Shown: positions 20,643-31,643 of the stretch, piece after piece | Position numbering within the stretch: position 1 is the stretch's first letter | How the letters are laid out: every line of letters starts with the position of its first letter | From: Blastocladiella emersonii ATCC 22665 | Taxonomy: Eukaryota; Blastocladiomycota; Blastocladiomycetes; Blastocladiales; Blastocladiaceae | NCBI GenBank assembly: GCA_025594325.1 | Contig: JANHCV010000012.1 | Span: 1,240,001-1,304,000, forward strand | Direction of reading: 5' to 3' | Length of the DNA: 64,000 nucleotides | The notes under the pieces: model-generated | The model's database searches: none | What the model was told of the DNA's origin: nothing | What the model saw: only the letters and a program-made list of their open reading frames with translations | Program-made: the position numbers and the translations under genes

Positions 20643-21564
20643 TCACGGACCGACGCAAACCACGCCTTGAGAACGTCTCGATGTCCATTCGTGCTCGCGC
20701 GCGCCGTCTGCGTATGCGTACTCGAGCGGCAGGTTCGAATCACTGTTTAACCACAGCACGGTGCACTTGAATCCCGACTCGTTCGCACCGTCTAGCGCAT
20801 GCGCCGAGGAGTGCATCGCGTTCGGGAGATACCGGTTCCACCACCGCAACACACTAGCAAGTCCATGCGCCGAGGCGGTGTCGATGCAGCTCAGCTGGGA
20901 CTGCCAGCTGCCCGCGTCCGCGCAGGCGGCGGTCGAGTGCTACTGCATGCGTGCCGCGACCAGGGGCCGGAGCAAAGCGCGGTCGAAGGCGCGAGTGACA
21001 GGGTCTGTCGAACGCGCGAGTGACAAGGTCGGTCGATGCAGACGAAGAACGCAGCGCGGGGCCAGAGATCGACAACGGCAACGCGCTCCTGCGCGCACGC
21101 AAGTTTGAAGACCAGCGAGGCTGGTACACGGCGAGGCGGGCGAGGCAAGCCTTGCTGGCAGCCGCTGCTTGGCCAGAAAGTTCAAGAGGGGTTTCCCCCA
21201 ACGCCGTCCGCTGCAGCCGGGCCGGACCGCGCGCAACGCTGAGGGACTGGCGGAGCGCCGCGGCCGCACGCGCGTGGCGTGTGATTTGAGTCCGTGCGAT
21301 CGTCCGGTTTGGAGGAGGTCAGCTCGGGCAGCGGCGTGCACAGCCGGCTCCCGTCAACAAGGCTTCGTGGTCCGCGTCGACCTGCACGTTATCACCTCCA
21401 ATGATTGGTTCTTTTGCCATATCGTTGCGGTAGACGCAAGTTGCGTGAACCGACATCGCTGGCCGAGACGACGCCTCGCGAGGACGACGATCGGTCTTAA
21501 TGATCTTGAGCGGCGACCGCGGAAGTAGCCGCTCAAGGCACGCAGTTGCATCAACTGAATCCAT
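20643..21564 (-). pseudogene. decayed repeat-protein gene (ankyrin-like, WW-motif family), copy A
   Basis: A start-like frame at 21564 begins MDSVDATACLERLLPRSPLK, an F-box-like opening helix. Near the 3' end the frame reads CIDTASAHGLASVLRWWNRY and VLWLNSDSNLPLEYAYADGA. These match the repeat pattern of copy B at 21989-22955 (LIDTASERGQLQVLKWW; SGLPLKYS). Between them the frame shifts more than once (about 20890-21320). Such ~33-residue ankyrin-like repeats, with WW and LPLKY signatures, belong to expanded families in zoosporic fungi (my recollection of the pattern, not a search). Probably a pseudogene; unrecognised introns could rescue part of it. Confidence 0.45.
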
Positions 21565-21988
21565 GGCGACAATGGTTTAAGTTTGCAGGGAGAGAGCAGA
21601 GGTGATCCGTGTGGCCGGAGGAAAACTGGGGCTTCGCTTCCCGAGCTGAGCACGTGAGGGTCACGGCATATGACCGACGCGAGACGATCATGTTCACCGC
21701 CCAGTTCCCACTCCCACGCGTTCCAAATGCTGGTTCCAGTGACAGGATCTTCGTTCTTATGTTGCTGTCCCAAATGTTGGCGAAAGGATGATGCGGTTTA
21801 TGAGGACTCCGCAAAGACCGCGGAACTGAGCGTGCTTGGCACAAATGACCGCGATCTCCTTAAAAGATACACGGAACGGCATCCACAGGGTTTTCGTACG
21901 GTAGATCAACAACAAACAGACAGTTGCGAGCTCAAGCTTCGTGTGCTCGCTTCGCATCAACGGGTCCGCAAAGAGCGACCAGATTTAT

Positions 21989-22955
21989 TCATGTCGGGCT
22001 ACTTGGCAAACCGTCTTCATAATTGATCCAAAGAGCACGCACTTCATTCGTTATGTACGCATTTAAGGCACGATCCGTGTACTTGAGCGGCAGGCCCGAT
22101 GCGAACCACACCTCAAGGACAGCGGCCCTATTGTACTGGGTCGCGCGGTCGAGTGCCCCGGACGAGTACTTTAGCGGGAGTCCGGACTCGTTGAGCCACC
22201 ACGATACAACGTCGACGTGGCTGTGACCACTCGCATAGTCGAGGGCCCAATTCACTGTAGTGGAAAACTCCTGGAAAATGCTTGTGCCACCACTTGAGAA
22301 CTTGGAGCTGCCCACGCTCACTCGCTGTGTCAATCAGCATCGGCCCGCAGCGCCAGCAACCGTAGCTTCGGCGACATTGGTGCCGGGAGGATGCAAGCCG
22401 TTCGTTTAGCTTGGACTGATCGACTTGGTCGTTTTCATCAAGGCAGTTGGGGAGGATAGCCCGAAGCCACCGATCAAGGACAGAAACGCTACCTTCTCGG
22501 ATGGCGATATGCGCAAACGCATTGATGCGGAGTAAAGCTGGGCCGGGTGGGTTTCGAAGGAGGTAATCAAGCACATTCGACGGGCCTCGCTGACACAAGG
22601 CCCGACATAGGATATGATTCGGGGTTGTCGCCAGAACGCCGCGCAAGGAAAAGAAGCGCGTGAAAAATCTGAGGCGATCAAGTCGGTCCTCGGCAAGGAT
22701 GTGAAACAGCGACGTGCCAGGGAGATGGCGGCAAATAAAGCGTTGCAGTCGGCTCAAAGGGCGCACAACGTAGAGGTACGACCAAAGCTTTGTTGCGACA
22801 AGCTTGTTTTCAGAGCCCGGCTCGCTCGCTACGCAGTTGCGTCGACCGGCGAGAAAATCGGTTGTTCGACGCGGTTGTGGGTACCGATGCATTGAAAGTG
22901 GAAGGTTCCGCCACGGGTACGTCTTGCCCAGCTGGTCCAGACAATGACACACCAT
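21989..22955 (-). pseudogene. repeat protein (ankyrin-like, WW-motif family), copy B, frameshifted
   Basis: The frame from ATG 22955 runs through an N-terminal region and repeats such as INAFAHIAIREGSVSVLDRW and LIDTASERGQLQVLKWWHKH. At about 22255-22265 the repeat continues only in another frame (VNWALDYASGHSHVDVVSWW, SGLPLKYSSGALDRATQYN, GLPLKYTDRALNAYI), ending at 21989. No intron fits without deleting conserved repeat residues, so a one-base indel is the simplest reading. Each unit is about 30-35 residues with the pattern A.D.AS..G...VL.WW....LPLKYS. A binding or scaffold role would be usual for such repeats; no catalytic residues are visible. Confidence 0.5.
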
Positions 22956-23908
22956 TGGTGCTGTTCTACGTTGGGACGGCGGGGGCGGACACGAAAGTGC
23001 GAGTTTGGCTGCAACAAGTAGTACTTCGGGAGGCGAGGGAGACGAGCGGGTGTCGCGGACATGCTGGCATTCAAACTAGAATTGTCTCGGTGCGCGTTCG
23101 AGGAAGCGAAGGGAGATGAAATATGCGGAACTCGGTGAGCAAGAGTAGCTCGTTGGTGGGCCCTTGGATTTGGAACAGGGTTGCTGTAGGTCAGTGCGCA
23201 GGAACTTAGGAGAGGTGCCTCAACTAACGGGCAGAGTGCAGAGTGCAGCTTCCGCAGTGTCCGCACCTGAAACCAAGATTTTCTCGCAAATGTGTGCACG
23301 TAATGAATGCATGCATTCAATGCCGGAAGTTCGGGTCACACGGAAACAAGCCTCGACCAAGACCGAGCTTGTCTATTCCTCGATTTCAACAAAGAATACT
23401 ATCGCTTTCATACTGGAAATTCATTTTCAAATCGAATGATACTCCGTTGCGACTAATCTTTGGGGAGCCCAGGGCGAGCAGGAGTGCATGTCCCTGAGGC
23501 GAGGTATCCACCGCCAATGTTTTACTACTACGTTCACATGGGAAAATAGCTTCGGCCTTTTGTCTTCAAACATGCCAAGGGGAGCGTTTCACTAGGCACG
23601 TTTTGAAGGGAACGCGCTACCTTTCAGTCGCACTCTCGCAGCGCTTGTTTCACTAATCATGGACTAGTCGTGTTCACATTCAAGTTAAGAGGTGATTCAA
23701 ATTGCAAAACGAGCACGGGAGGAAAGTTCGAGGTCGCCCACTCGTCGCGTTGAGTCGCGTTGCGCCACTCACGTGATTGATCGACGCGTCCCATGTCTCT
23801 CACTGCCCTGAAGTAGGTGCGGCGATGCTTATGCGAGGCTTGAGAAACGTAGATTGAGTATTGAAAACGGACAAATGACACAAAGAAGGCATGAAATCAG
23901 CTGAACAG
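22956..23908. other. AT-richer intergenic stretch without a gene
   Basis: Base composition drops clearly below that of the surrounding genes, especially at 23250-23700. Only short frames occur. I see no RNA gene, repeat array or transposon end. Confidence 0.45.
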
Positions 23909-26558
23909 CTACACGAGCGCGCCCACAGCGAGCAGCGCCTCGGCGCCACCGTTGTTCTTGCTCGGGAACCGGTTCCGCGCGATGCGCTGAAGGTGAACGA
24001 ACGAGTTCGAGTGCGCTATCAGGTCCTCCTTGCCGTCATCCTGCAAGAGCGGCCCGTTCTTACCCGCGGGAACAAGGCGGACGACGCGGGAGGGCGGGTC
24101 CGTCGGAAGCTTGACGAGAGCGAGCGTCGTGCGTTGAAGCAGGTCGACCGACTCGATCCCGTTCCCGACGGTCGTCTGCGGCTCCTCGCCCGAGTCGCGC
24201 GGATGAAACGCGTACTCGTACATGGCGGCGAGCGCGATGGTGTGCATGCTGCTCCACCCAAGGACCGACGAGAAAGTGTAAACCGCCAACAGAGCAGCAA
24301 GCGAAATGAGAAGCTCGACAGCTTCGATGCCGACGACCGTTTGAACGAACATTTGCGGACCACTTTTGAAAGCATAAGTTGGGACACTCGAGCCTTGGCT
24401 GACCCATCCACCCGTCCGGGCGACCGTCAAAGCAGTAGTCGCCCAGCCGTCACCCGGCGATAAAGTCTCGGAACCAGAGCCAGCACTGGCAAGCTGCCCG
24501 CGCACGCGAGAAAGCATCGTGGTCCAAAGCGATGGGCGGAGTTTCTGGTCAATGTAGGATTTGTCAAGGCAGCGCAAGGAGATAGGCCAAGACTGCGGTG
24601 CTTCCTGGACTGCACCAATCAAGTCCAGATACTGGTCGTATTCGAAGACGAATTGGTTGACATCTGGATTGAAGCCGACCTCCGTTGTGTTGAACGTTTT
24701 GAGCACTGTGCGGCACACTTGCGCGCCGCTGAGGTATTGAAGAAAAGGAAACGAGTCATTAGCCTTGACGCCGCCGACAAATCGAGTTGTGCCGCCGTCT
24801 TTGAGCGTAAGCGTGCAGAGTTCCGGGAGAGCGCCAACTTGGTCGCGCTGGGCCTCCTCGCGGAATTTCGGAATTTCCGTCAAGTTTTGCGCCGGGGTAA
24901 AATCCACTGTAGAGTTACCCGAAATGCGAACCAACCTGGTTGATTGGGCGGCTTTGGTGCAGTTTTGAACGATGGTTCAAGTAAGCGGGGCGGTCGTGTA
25001 AGACACGCCGGTCACGTTCGACTTGATATGAAGGTTGCTGGCGGTAAGCAAGCTCGTCCGTTTGGCCCAGTCTCCACCGCTCGTCTCGGACCCAAACGAC
25101 AACAATTCGATGGTACCTTCGGAAAGCATTTTCTCGGTCGTATGAACGAAAATAGCCAAGCTGTGCCCGAAACCCCCATCAAAGCCTGCGAGGTAATATT
25201 CGCTCCAGTCGCCGTAGAATAGCGAGCTGTCCTTGATACCCGGCACGGTGCGATTTTGAGCATCGATTTGACAGAAAGTACCCGGCTTGCTGGAAATTCG
25301 GCTGTTGAGCCAGTCCATGGTCTCCGAGGGCGTCAAGGCGCACTGAGTCTCGTAGCTCTGCACAACTGAAGCAATCGAAGTCACGCCATAAATCGGAGGA
25401 TCGCGGGCAACCCCGGACTTTGCCGTTTTCTTGGTACCTGCGGCGGGAACGTTGGAAGAAGCTGTGACACGGGCAATCGAACCAGCCGTCTCCGCAGTCG
25501 ACACGACTGGCAACGGCAGAGTAAGCGGGTACTGATTGATCAATGAGTTGTTGGAAATCAGCTTGGCAGTGTACAGAAGCGTTTGGCGACCAAAAGTATT
25601 GTAGCGACGAGGAACGCCTGCGTAGAATTGCATATCGATCTTCGAACCGTTTGCAAGGAAGTGCGACAAATCGACTGTTTTGGACCGCTGCCGGTACTCG
25701 GAGGGATTCAAGCACAGGTTGTTGTCGGTAAGCGCGGGCACAACGTCGAGTTCCGAAAGCGAGCCCGACGTGCGGACCCATTCCGAGTCGTCCGTTTTGA
25801 GGGTCAGTAGCGCCGAAAGTGCATCAAGGACGACGTCGCGCGGAAAGAGACGTCCAGTTGCGATACCAGGGAACGGATTCGATGCGTTGACGGCCGGACG
25901 CGCCCACACAATGCGCGACTCGCGGCCGATGCGCAAGTTGTTCATGTACGACGAGACGATCCAGTCGACGATCAGGCCGGTGGCGGCCAGAAGCATGAGA
26001 CCAAGCACGGCAAGCTTGTGGCGGATGCCACGGCGTGTCTTGAGCGTGAGCTGGCGGAAACTGGCCGAGACGGCGGCGGGGACCGACAGGTTCATGAGGA
26101 TCGAGAGACCGGGGCGCCGAGCGAAGACGAGCTGGAAGACAAGCGTGTCGAGTACGCTGACCACGACCATGCGGGTCAGCGTCGACCAGATGCTGAACTC
26201 GGTCAAGCCGAGGTAGACGAGCGGCATTTCATTCGTTTCCGTTGAGTTGTTGGCGAGGGAGGAGAAAGGGGAGCGCGCGAGGAGCGTTTTGTTCACGGCC
26301 AGGAGCGCTGCGGTGCTTACTGTTGCAGTCCCACTGTACACTGCAACAACGACATTCAGGTGCGGTGCTACCATCAGGACAGCCAGGGTTGCGGTGGTGG
26401 TGTCCGAGTCGACGAGCACTGATAGGTTTCGCACCGCAAGATCGCGAGCGAAGTGACAGCTGGAGCGCGTGCCTCGGCCCTCGCTTCCTCCACCATTACT
26501 TTCACTTGGAGTTACTCAGTCGAGGCTCGCGTACGGGCCAAGGTTTCATCAGCTTCAT
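23909..26558 (-). pseudogene. multipass/ectodomain membrane protein with one in-frame nonsense codon, copy 1
   Basis: Proposed exon 1 is 26558-26516, followed by a 97-nt intron (GTAACT...CTATCAG) and a long exon from 26418. The frame is open to a TGA at 24977-24979 and then continues in the same frame to 23909. Against the intact paralogue at 33322-35637 the break aligns without a gap: PL-K-G-NINRV becomes PL-T-stop-TIVQN, followed by the shared C-T-x-x-A-Q-S-T. The protein has N-terminal membrane spans (LGLTEFSIWSTLTRMVVVSV, LAVLGLMLLAATGLIVDWIV) and an ~500-residue region with many N-glycosylation sequons. A late span lies near VVGIEAVELLISLAALLAVY, before a cytoplasmic tail. Family unknown. 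Nonsense substitution is the simplest reading; an 87-nt intron or readthrough are possible alternatives. Confidence 0.6.
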
Positions 26559-26560
26559 AG

Positions 26561-26571
26561 TTGCAGCAAGT
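26561..26571 (-). promoter_or_regulatory. TTGCAGCAAGT motif abutting the membrane-protein start codon
   Basis: On the coding strand ACTTGCTGCAACT precedes ATG (26558). This position guided the choice of exon 1 for the gene at 23909-26558, which otherwise lacks an ATG upstream of its first membrane span. Confidence 0.45.
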
Positions 26572-26694
26572 CATGGCTGGCGGCGTTGCATGGTGGGCGA
26601 ACTCGGGCTCGCGCTGAGAGCGAGCGTTCAAGACGAGGCGGACGATGATCAAAAAAGATACAAATTACACATGAAGCGGCTCACGCCCGACAGC

Positions 26695-27220
26695 TCATGC
26701 CATGGGCTCGTCCTCCTGCTCGGCGGGCGGTGCGGGCGTCGTGACGGCCTGGATGCTAGAGGTTCGATGCGGGGTTGCGTCAGTCGCCGCGCGGTTGCCA
26801 CCGACAGATGAGGGGAAGGCGTACAGCGAGATGCAGTCGCCCTTGAGCAGGGTGCGGCCGAGCTTCTTGCGGCGAACGACTGTCCGGGTGTTCTTCTTGT
26901 AGTGGACCTCCTCGGCGTCGTCCATAACGAGGTTCATGAACTCGTCGAAGCCGGCGATGATGCCCTCGAGGCGCATCCAGTCGTTGTCAAAGAGCCACAC
27001 GGCCACGCGCTGCTTCTACAGCGTCGCGCGGAAGGAGGGCGGGGTCAGCGGGTGGGGCTCCGCGTGGGCGACGGGGGAAGCGCACGGACCGCCTGGAAGT
27101 GCTTGAAGATCACCGTCTAGACACAATGGGAGAGGGTTAGCGCGTATCCGTGTGTGCGGCATGGCGTGGAGGAGGGCATACAATCGGCTGGACCATGACC
27201 TTCTGGACCTTGGTCGACAT
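26695..27220 (-). CDS. SNRPE: spliceosomal Sm protein E (snRNP E)
   Basis: Three exons (27220-27182, 27116-27090, 27015-26695) code 128 aa. The order MSTKVQKVMVQPI / TVIFKHFQA / KQRVAVWLFDNDWMRLEG matches the Sm1 fold of SmE. GFDEFMNLVMDDAEEVHYKK follows, and the Sm2 motif is LGRTLLKGDCISLYAF. The second exon is only 27 nt. SmE is part of the heptameric ring on U1, U2, U4 and U5 snRNAs. Most SmE proteins end soon after Sm2, at about 90 residues. Here a further ~40 residues follow, Ala/Thr/Pro-rich and ending AEQEDEPMA, with no known domain. It shares a 328-bp upstream region with the divergent DHHC gene. Confidence 0.92.
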
Positions 27221-27548
27221 GTTGGCGTTCGGGGTGGCGGTCGGGGATAAATCAAGCAGACAAGAGTGTTGATGCGTAGTGCGGCAGTCCGTTGCAGGGA
27301 GCGGCGCGGGTATTCGATGCGTAGCTTCGTAGCGTGTTGTAGGAGACCAGGGCGCGCGACTGAGCGGCGACGAGCGCGAGAAGGGCCGGCCGGGCGCTGC
27401 AGGCCGTCGCGTGACGCGATGGGCGTGGCAGGTGTCTCTCGGCCGCGCTGCCGCGAGTGGCGCGCGCGTTCTCTGAGCGACGCGCTCTCTCCCTTCCCCG
27501 CACTTTTTGAACGCAATCGCACACACGAACTCTCATGGACCTGCCACC
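27221..27548. promoter_or_regulatory. shared upstream region of SmE and DHHC genes
   Basis: 328 bp between divergent start codons. No TATA-like box is obvious. The plus-strand start has a strong CTGCCACC-ATG context. Confidence 0.4.
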
Positions 27549-29015
27549 ATGGCCGACTGCAACATCTTGCTCGTCATCTTTGTCGTGTTCCTCATCACGT
27601 ACATCCCCGTCTCTGCGCAGCTGCTCGTGCTGCAGTTCTACTTCCCGTTCGGCGCGAGCTGGAAGCACTCGCTCTTCTACGTCGTGTTCGACGGGTCGGT
27701 GCTGATGCTGTGGTTCAACTACTACAAGGCCGTCACCATGGACCCGGGCCGCGTGCCGCTCGACTGGGTATGGTGCCCGCGCGCGCGTTCGCGGTCGATC
27801 CGAAGCTCGCTCACATGCGTGCGCGGGACTAGGACCCGAGCAAGCAGACGGACGGGTTCGTCGAGCTCAAGCAGTCGACGACGGCGCCGCGGTTCTGCCG
27901 CACGTGCCAGGTCAACAAGCCGCCGCGCGCGCACCACTGCAGCTCGTGCAACCGCTGCGTGCTCAAGATGGACCACCACTGCCCGTGGATCAACAACTGC
28001 GGTACGGCTGCCACCAGCTCGGATCGCTGTATCGCATACTCACCGTGACGCGCCGTGAGTCTAGTCGGCCACCGCAACCAGCCCTACTTTCTGCGGTTCC
28101 TGTTCTACGTCAACGTGGCCACGAGCCTGTGCGTCGGCGCCCTCGGGTACCAGATGTACGACTGGGTCACGTCGCCGTACCCGGCGTGGGTACGCTCTCT
28201 CCCGCATACGCGTCGAGTACGCGAGCACTCGGGCTGACCCCGTCCTCACGCGCGCACACGTCCAGTACTACTCGGACGCGGTCTTCTACCAGATCGTCGG
28301 CACCGTGCTCGACCTGATCATGGGCGTCCCCGTGCTGCTCATGGTGGGCGGCCTGTCGGCGTACCACTTCTACTACGTGGCAACCAACTGCACGACCATC
28401 GAGTCCATGGAAAAGGAGCGCAAGGCGCTGGTGCAGCGGCACGACGGCCTGATCGGCAGCGTGCACAACCCGTACAAGCTCGGCGTGTGGGCCAACATCA
28501 CGTCGGTCTTCGGCCCGAACCCGCTCCTGTGGCTGCTCCCGGTCGACTCGGCGCGTGGCGACGGGCTCGCCTTCCCCATCAACGAGACGGCCCGCTGGGA
28601 GTACCTGCAGCACCCGCCCGCGGTCCCGCAGCTGCCCAAGTTCGCGCACCCGGGCGGCCACGTGCGCCGCGGCAGCGAGGGGTACGAGGTCGATATGGAC
28701 GCGCTCAACCCGTACGCCGGCTACTACGCCCAGCAGCAGCAGTTTGCGCAGCAGCAGGCGGCCGCGACCGCGGGGATGATGAACCTCGGCCACGGCGCCG
28801 ACCCACACGCGATGCCGACGCACGGCGCGGCCGCGGGCCCGCAGTACGGCGGCGCCCACGCCATGCACGCGCCGCCCGTGTACCCCGGGTACGGCGGCGG
28901 CGGCGCGCCGCTCGCGCCCGGCGCGGCCGAGGAGGTCGACGAGCTCGACGACCACGTGCCGCTGATCCACGCCAAGGAGCGGCTGCTCGCCAAGCGCGAC
29001 AAGAAGAAGGACTAG
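27549..29015 (+). CDS. DHHC-type protein S-palmitoyltransferase
   Basis: Four exons (27549-27767, 27833-28001, 28065-28189, 28266-29015) give 420 aa. Two N-terminal membrane helices ([36 protein letters not shown]) are followed by MDPG. The Cys-rich DHHC domain is [20 protein letters not shown] then [15 protein letters not shown]; the DHHC cysteine is the acyl-transfer site. Further membrane helices come after ([38 protein letters not shown]). A TTxE-like element occurs after the last helix ([10 protein letters not shown]), as in the family. The ~170-residue cytosolic tail is low complexity (Gln, Gly, His, Pro) and ends in Lys/Asp. It would palmitoylate membrane-associated proteins at the ER/Golgi or plasma membrane. 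I cannot assign it to one yeast paralogue. Confidence 0.9.
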
Positions 29016-29263
29016 GCGTGATGAAGAGGGGATGAATCTACTATATATTGCACTAGTTTAGCGAGCGTGTCTCGGCGGCATGTTCGCGGCTCGGGTGAGG
29101 TGAATCACGCGTCGCGCCACATTGATCGCCGCCCCCGCTGCGCACGCTGAGACCCCCGCCTCAAAGCGGCGCGCCTCCCCCCGCCGCCCACCTTCCCTCC
29201 CGGGCGAGTACCACGCTGATAATAGCTGCCACGCATCAACGTATCCACGCACCAACCACCACC

Positions 29264-30235
29264 ATGTTCTCGTCGCACGAGTACCACGACCCCAACTACG
29301 ACTACGAGCGCCCGCGCGGCGCGTACGCCCACCACCCCGGCGGCGCGGCGGTGCACACGACGACGCACCTGGTGCCGAACCCGGCGGGCACGGTGCTCAA
29401 GGAGACGCGCGACAACACGCCGTCGATGTGGGTCGCGTACGACGCGCGCGAGCGGCCGTCGGCCAAGACGGTCGCCAAGCGCAAGCTCGCGGCCGACGAG
29501 CGGCGGTCCGCGCACGACTACGGGTACGCGCGCGGCGTCGACCTGTTCGAGGCCTCGCCCATCGACGAGTTCGCCATGCGCGAGCCCTCGGCCATGCACG
29601 GCCGCTGGGAAAAGTACATGGGCCGCGTCACCGACGTCGTCGGCCGCATCACGCGCAACCCCGCGCGCCAGGTCCACGGCGAGGAGCGCGTCGCCATGGG
29701 CGAGGCCGAGGTCGACATGTCCCGCGAGTTCCTCAACACCCGCGCCCACATGGCCGCCGTCCATGGCACGCACCCCACCGCCGCGGCGCCGGCCGTGTAC
29801 CACGAACCCGCCGTCATTGACTCGGACGTGATCGAGCGGTACCCGACGCACCTCCGGCCCGCGGCTGCCGGCGCCTTCGGCGAGCCCGAGCCCATGCTCG
29901 AGCCGCACCACTACCACGAGACCTCGGCCCCGTCGCGCAGGCCGACCGCCGCCGGCATCTACCCGCGCTCGACGCTCGCGCCCACCGACCCCATGTACGA
30001 GCCGCCGTACCCGGCCGCCACGGGCCGCGGCACCGCCGAGGGCGAGCGCCACCATGCCGGCCACTCCGGCGGCTACTACCACCATCACCGTCACCGCGAG
30101 CACCGCCACACCGAGGAGCCCGTCGCTCATCTCCACCACGGCCACGGCCACGGCGGGCACGCCGGGCACCAGCAGCAGCGCCGCCGCGGGCATGTCGACG
30201 ACTACGAGCGCGATATCGCGCGGCAGTACGCGTAG
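29264..30235 (+). CDS. CsbD-like stress protein with His-rich tail
   Basis: Single exon of 323 aa with a good ACCACC-ATG start. Residues about 112-150 read GRWEKYMGRVTDVVGRITRN then HGEERVAMGEAEVD. This is the G(K/R)-(K)V-x-x-x-x-G-x-x-(T)-x-N-x-x-x-x-x-G pattern of CsbD-family proteins, which are small general-stress proteins in bacteria and also occur in fungi. The N terminus is Tyr/Asp/Pro-rich and the C terminus is very His-rich (HAGHSGGYYHHHRHREHRHT, HHGHGHGGHAGH) and may bind metals. No signal peptide. The CsbD segment is a small part of the protein, so function remains open. Confidence 0.6.
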   Translation: MFSSHEYHDPNYDYERPRGAYAHHPGGAAVHTTTHLVPNPAGTVLKETRDNTPSMWVAYDARERPSAKTVAKRKLAADERRSAHDYGYARGVDLFEASPIDEFAMREPSAMHGRWEKYMGRVTDVVGRITRNPARQVHGEERVAMGEAEVDMSREFLNTRAHMAAVHGTHPTAAAPAVYHEPAVIDSDVIERYPTHLRPAAAGAFGEPEPMLEPHHYHETSAPSRRPTAAGIYPRSTLAPTDPMYEPPYPAATGRGTAEGERHHAGHSGGYYHHHRHREHRHTEEPVAHLHHGHGHGGHAGHQQQRRRGHVDDYERDIARQYA

Positions 30236-31643
30236 ACGGGCGCGTGTGGGTGAATGAGAAGAGTGTCGATGATGAAGAGTTCAGTGTATCGAATATCAAA
30301 GTTTATTGCCGTTGATCCACGTCTTCTCTCGTGCTGACATCGACTGCGACCGCTCGATGAGATTTTCCGCCCGCATGCTTCGCCGATCAAGGAACTTCGT
30401 CGCCAGGGCGCCGTCGGATCAGAGCGCCGATCATCCCGCGACTTGAAACGGCCCAGTCGCAATGTGGCGCAACGCGACTGAAGCCGGCCGAGCGCGCGAG
30501 CGTCACCGCACGCCGTCCACGACCTGCACTCGCAGTTGGCCGAAAGATCTCGAAGCTGCGCCGTAGGCTTCTTTCACGCTGCTGACCAGTTGCATGCATC
30601 ACTCACGGTCGGTCAACCGTGTTCAAGATCACGTAGCTGACTTCGCTCACACCGTTGAGCCGTCGCAAGTGTCGTGAAAGCAACCAGGCAGGATCTATTC
30701 GTGAGCAGTGCCCCGCATCTTGACGTGAGCGGCGCGAAACTCGATCCAAGACCCGTACAAGCGAGCTTTCTCCTCGTGTGCGCGTGGCGGAGCTTTTCGC
30801 AACGCGCGTACGAGGAGAAAGAGAGCTGGTGCAGGTACTGACTGGATCGACTTGAGAGAACCGCCGAGTGCAAGCGAGGTAGAAATCCGCGAGAAGACGC
30901 GCTTCGAGTGTTTTCATGAGAAGGTGAGATTGAGCCAAACGAGTCGTTCGCCGCGATACGGCAAAGAGCTTCGAAGGAAGCGTGATTGGTAAGCTTGTGG
31001 GTTGGGTCATCGATCAGGTCGGTGTCGCGTGCTAAGGCCACGAGCCGCATGTCAAGAGGGCCGAAAGCCTGACGGAAGGATTCCGTAGTAATTTTCTCGT
31101 GGTGGAATCGTGACTGTCCCTGTGCACGAATGAGTCGCGGGCAGAGTGCGGGTCAAAGACGCTCGGAAATCAGTGACCAGAGTGAGCAACGCAAAGTGTT
31201 GCGAGTCGGGGAGAAGCGCACCTTCGACGATTCATGGACGACACGCCTCAGTACTCGTCACTTCCGACTCAGTCCAGACTTCAAATGCTCGGGATTGGTC
31301 CCGAACACTGGGTGTGTTTGACCTCCCAGGCCGGTACCAGCGACCCGGCGTGCGTCCAGCGACCTTTCTGGGGCGGCGTTGCCGCCGTCGGGTTGCGCAG
31401 TTCCGCGACCGTGCTCGAGTTCCACCGCGATGCTCGAGTGTGAAGAGCACCGACGTGAGGTGGCCGTTCATTCGAATGCATCAAGTCATGATAGAGTTTC
31501 GTGCGGCGTCGCCTATGGAGATGACAAGGGGCCAGAGCGTGGGTCGGACCGGCGCGCTGAAGAGAGTCAGCCACACACGGCGCGCGCGTCGGTCAAAGTC
31601 GCCGCGGCGGCGTGGCTCTCTGCTCTCTCCCGCATCCGTGCCA
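30236..31643. other. 1.4-kb stretch without a supported gene
   Basis: Contains short Ser/Arg-rich frames on the minus strand (for example 30613-31050) without family signatures. It also has an imperfect hairpin (30764-30826) and the open 5' extension of the HNH-like gene frame (31146-31643). That extension has several in-frame ATGs (31476, 31491) but unconvincing composition. Confidence 0.4.
30764..30826. other. imperfect long hairpin
   Basis: GAGCTTTCTCCTCGTGTGCG (from 30764) is complementary, with a few mismatches, to CGCGCGTACGAGGAGAAAGA (803-822) and following bases, with a loop of about 15 nt. It could be a transcript hairpin or a small palindrome relic. No protein or known RNA family is evident. 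Confidence 0.4.

Noticed and set aside
20725-20745. GGTTCGAATC, resembling a tRNA T-loop
   Set aside because: No matching acceptor, D or anticodon stems lie at the right distances, and on the other strand the bases code repeat residues (SDSNLPLEYAYADG).
31146-31643. N-terminal extension of the HNH-like protein
   Set aside because: The frame is open but its composition is Arg/Ser-random. The first start I trust is 31644, although 31476 cannot be excluded.
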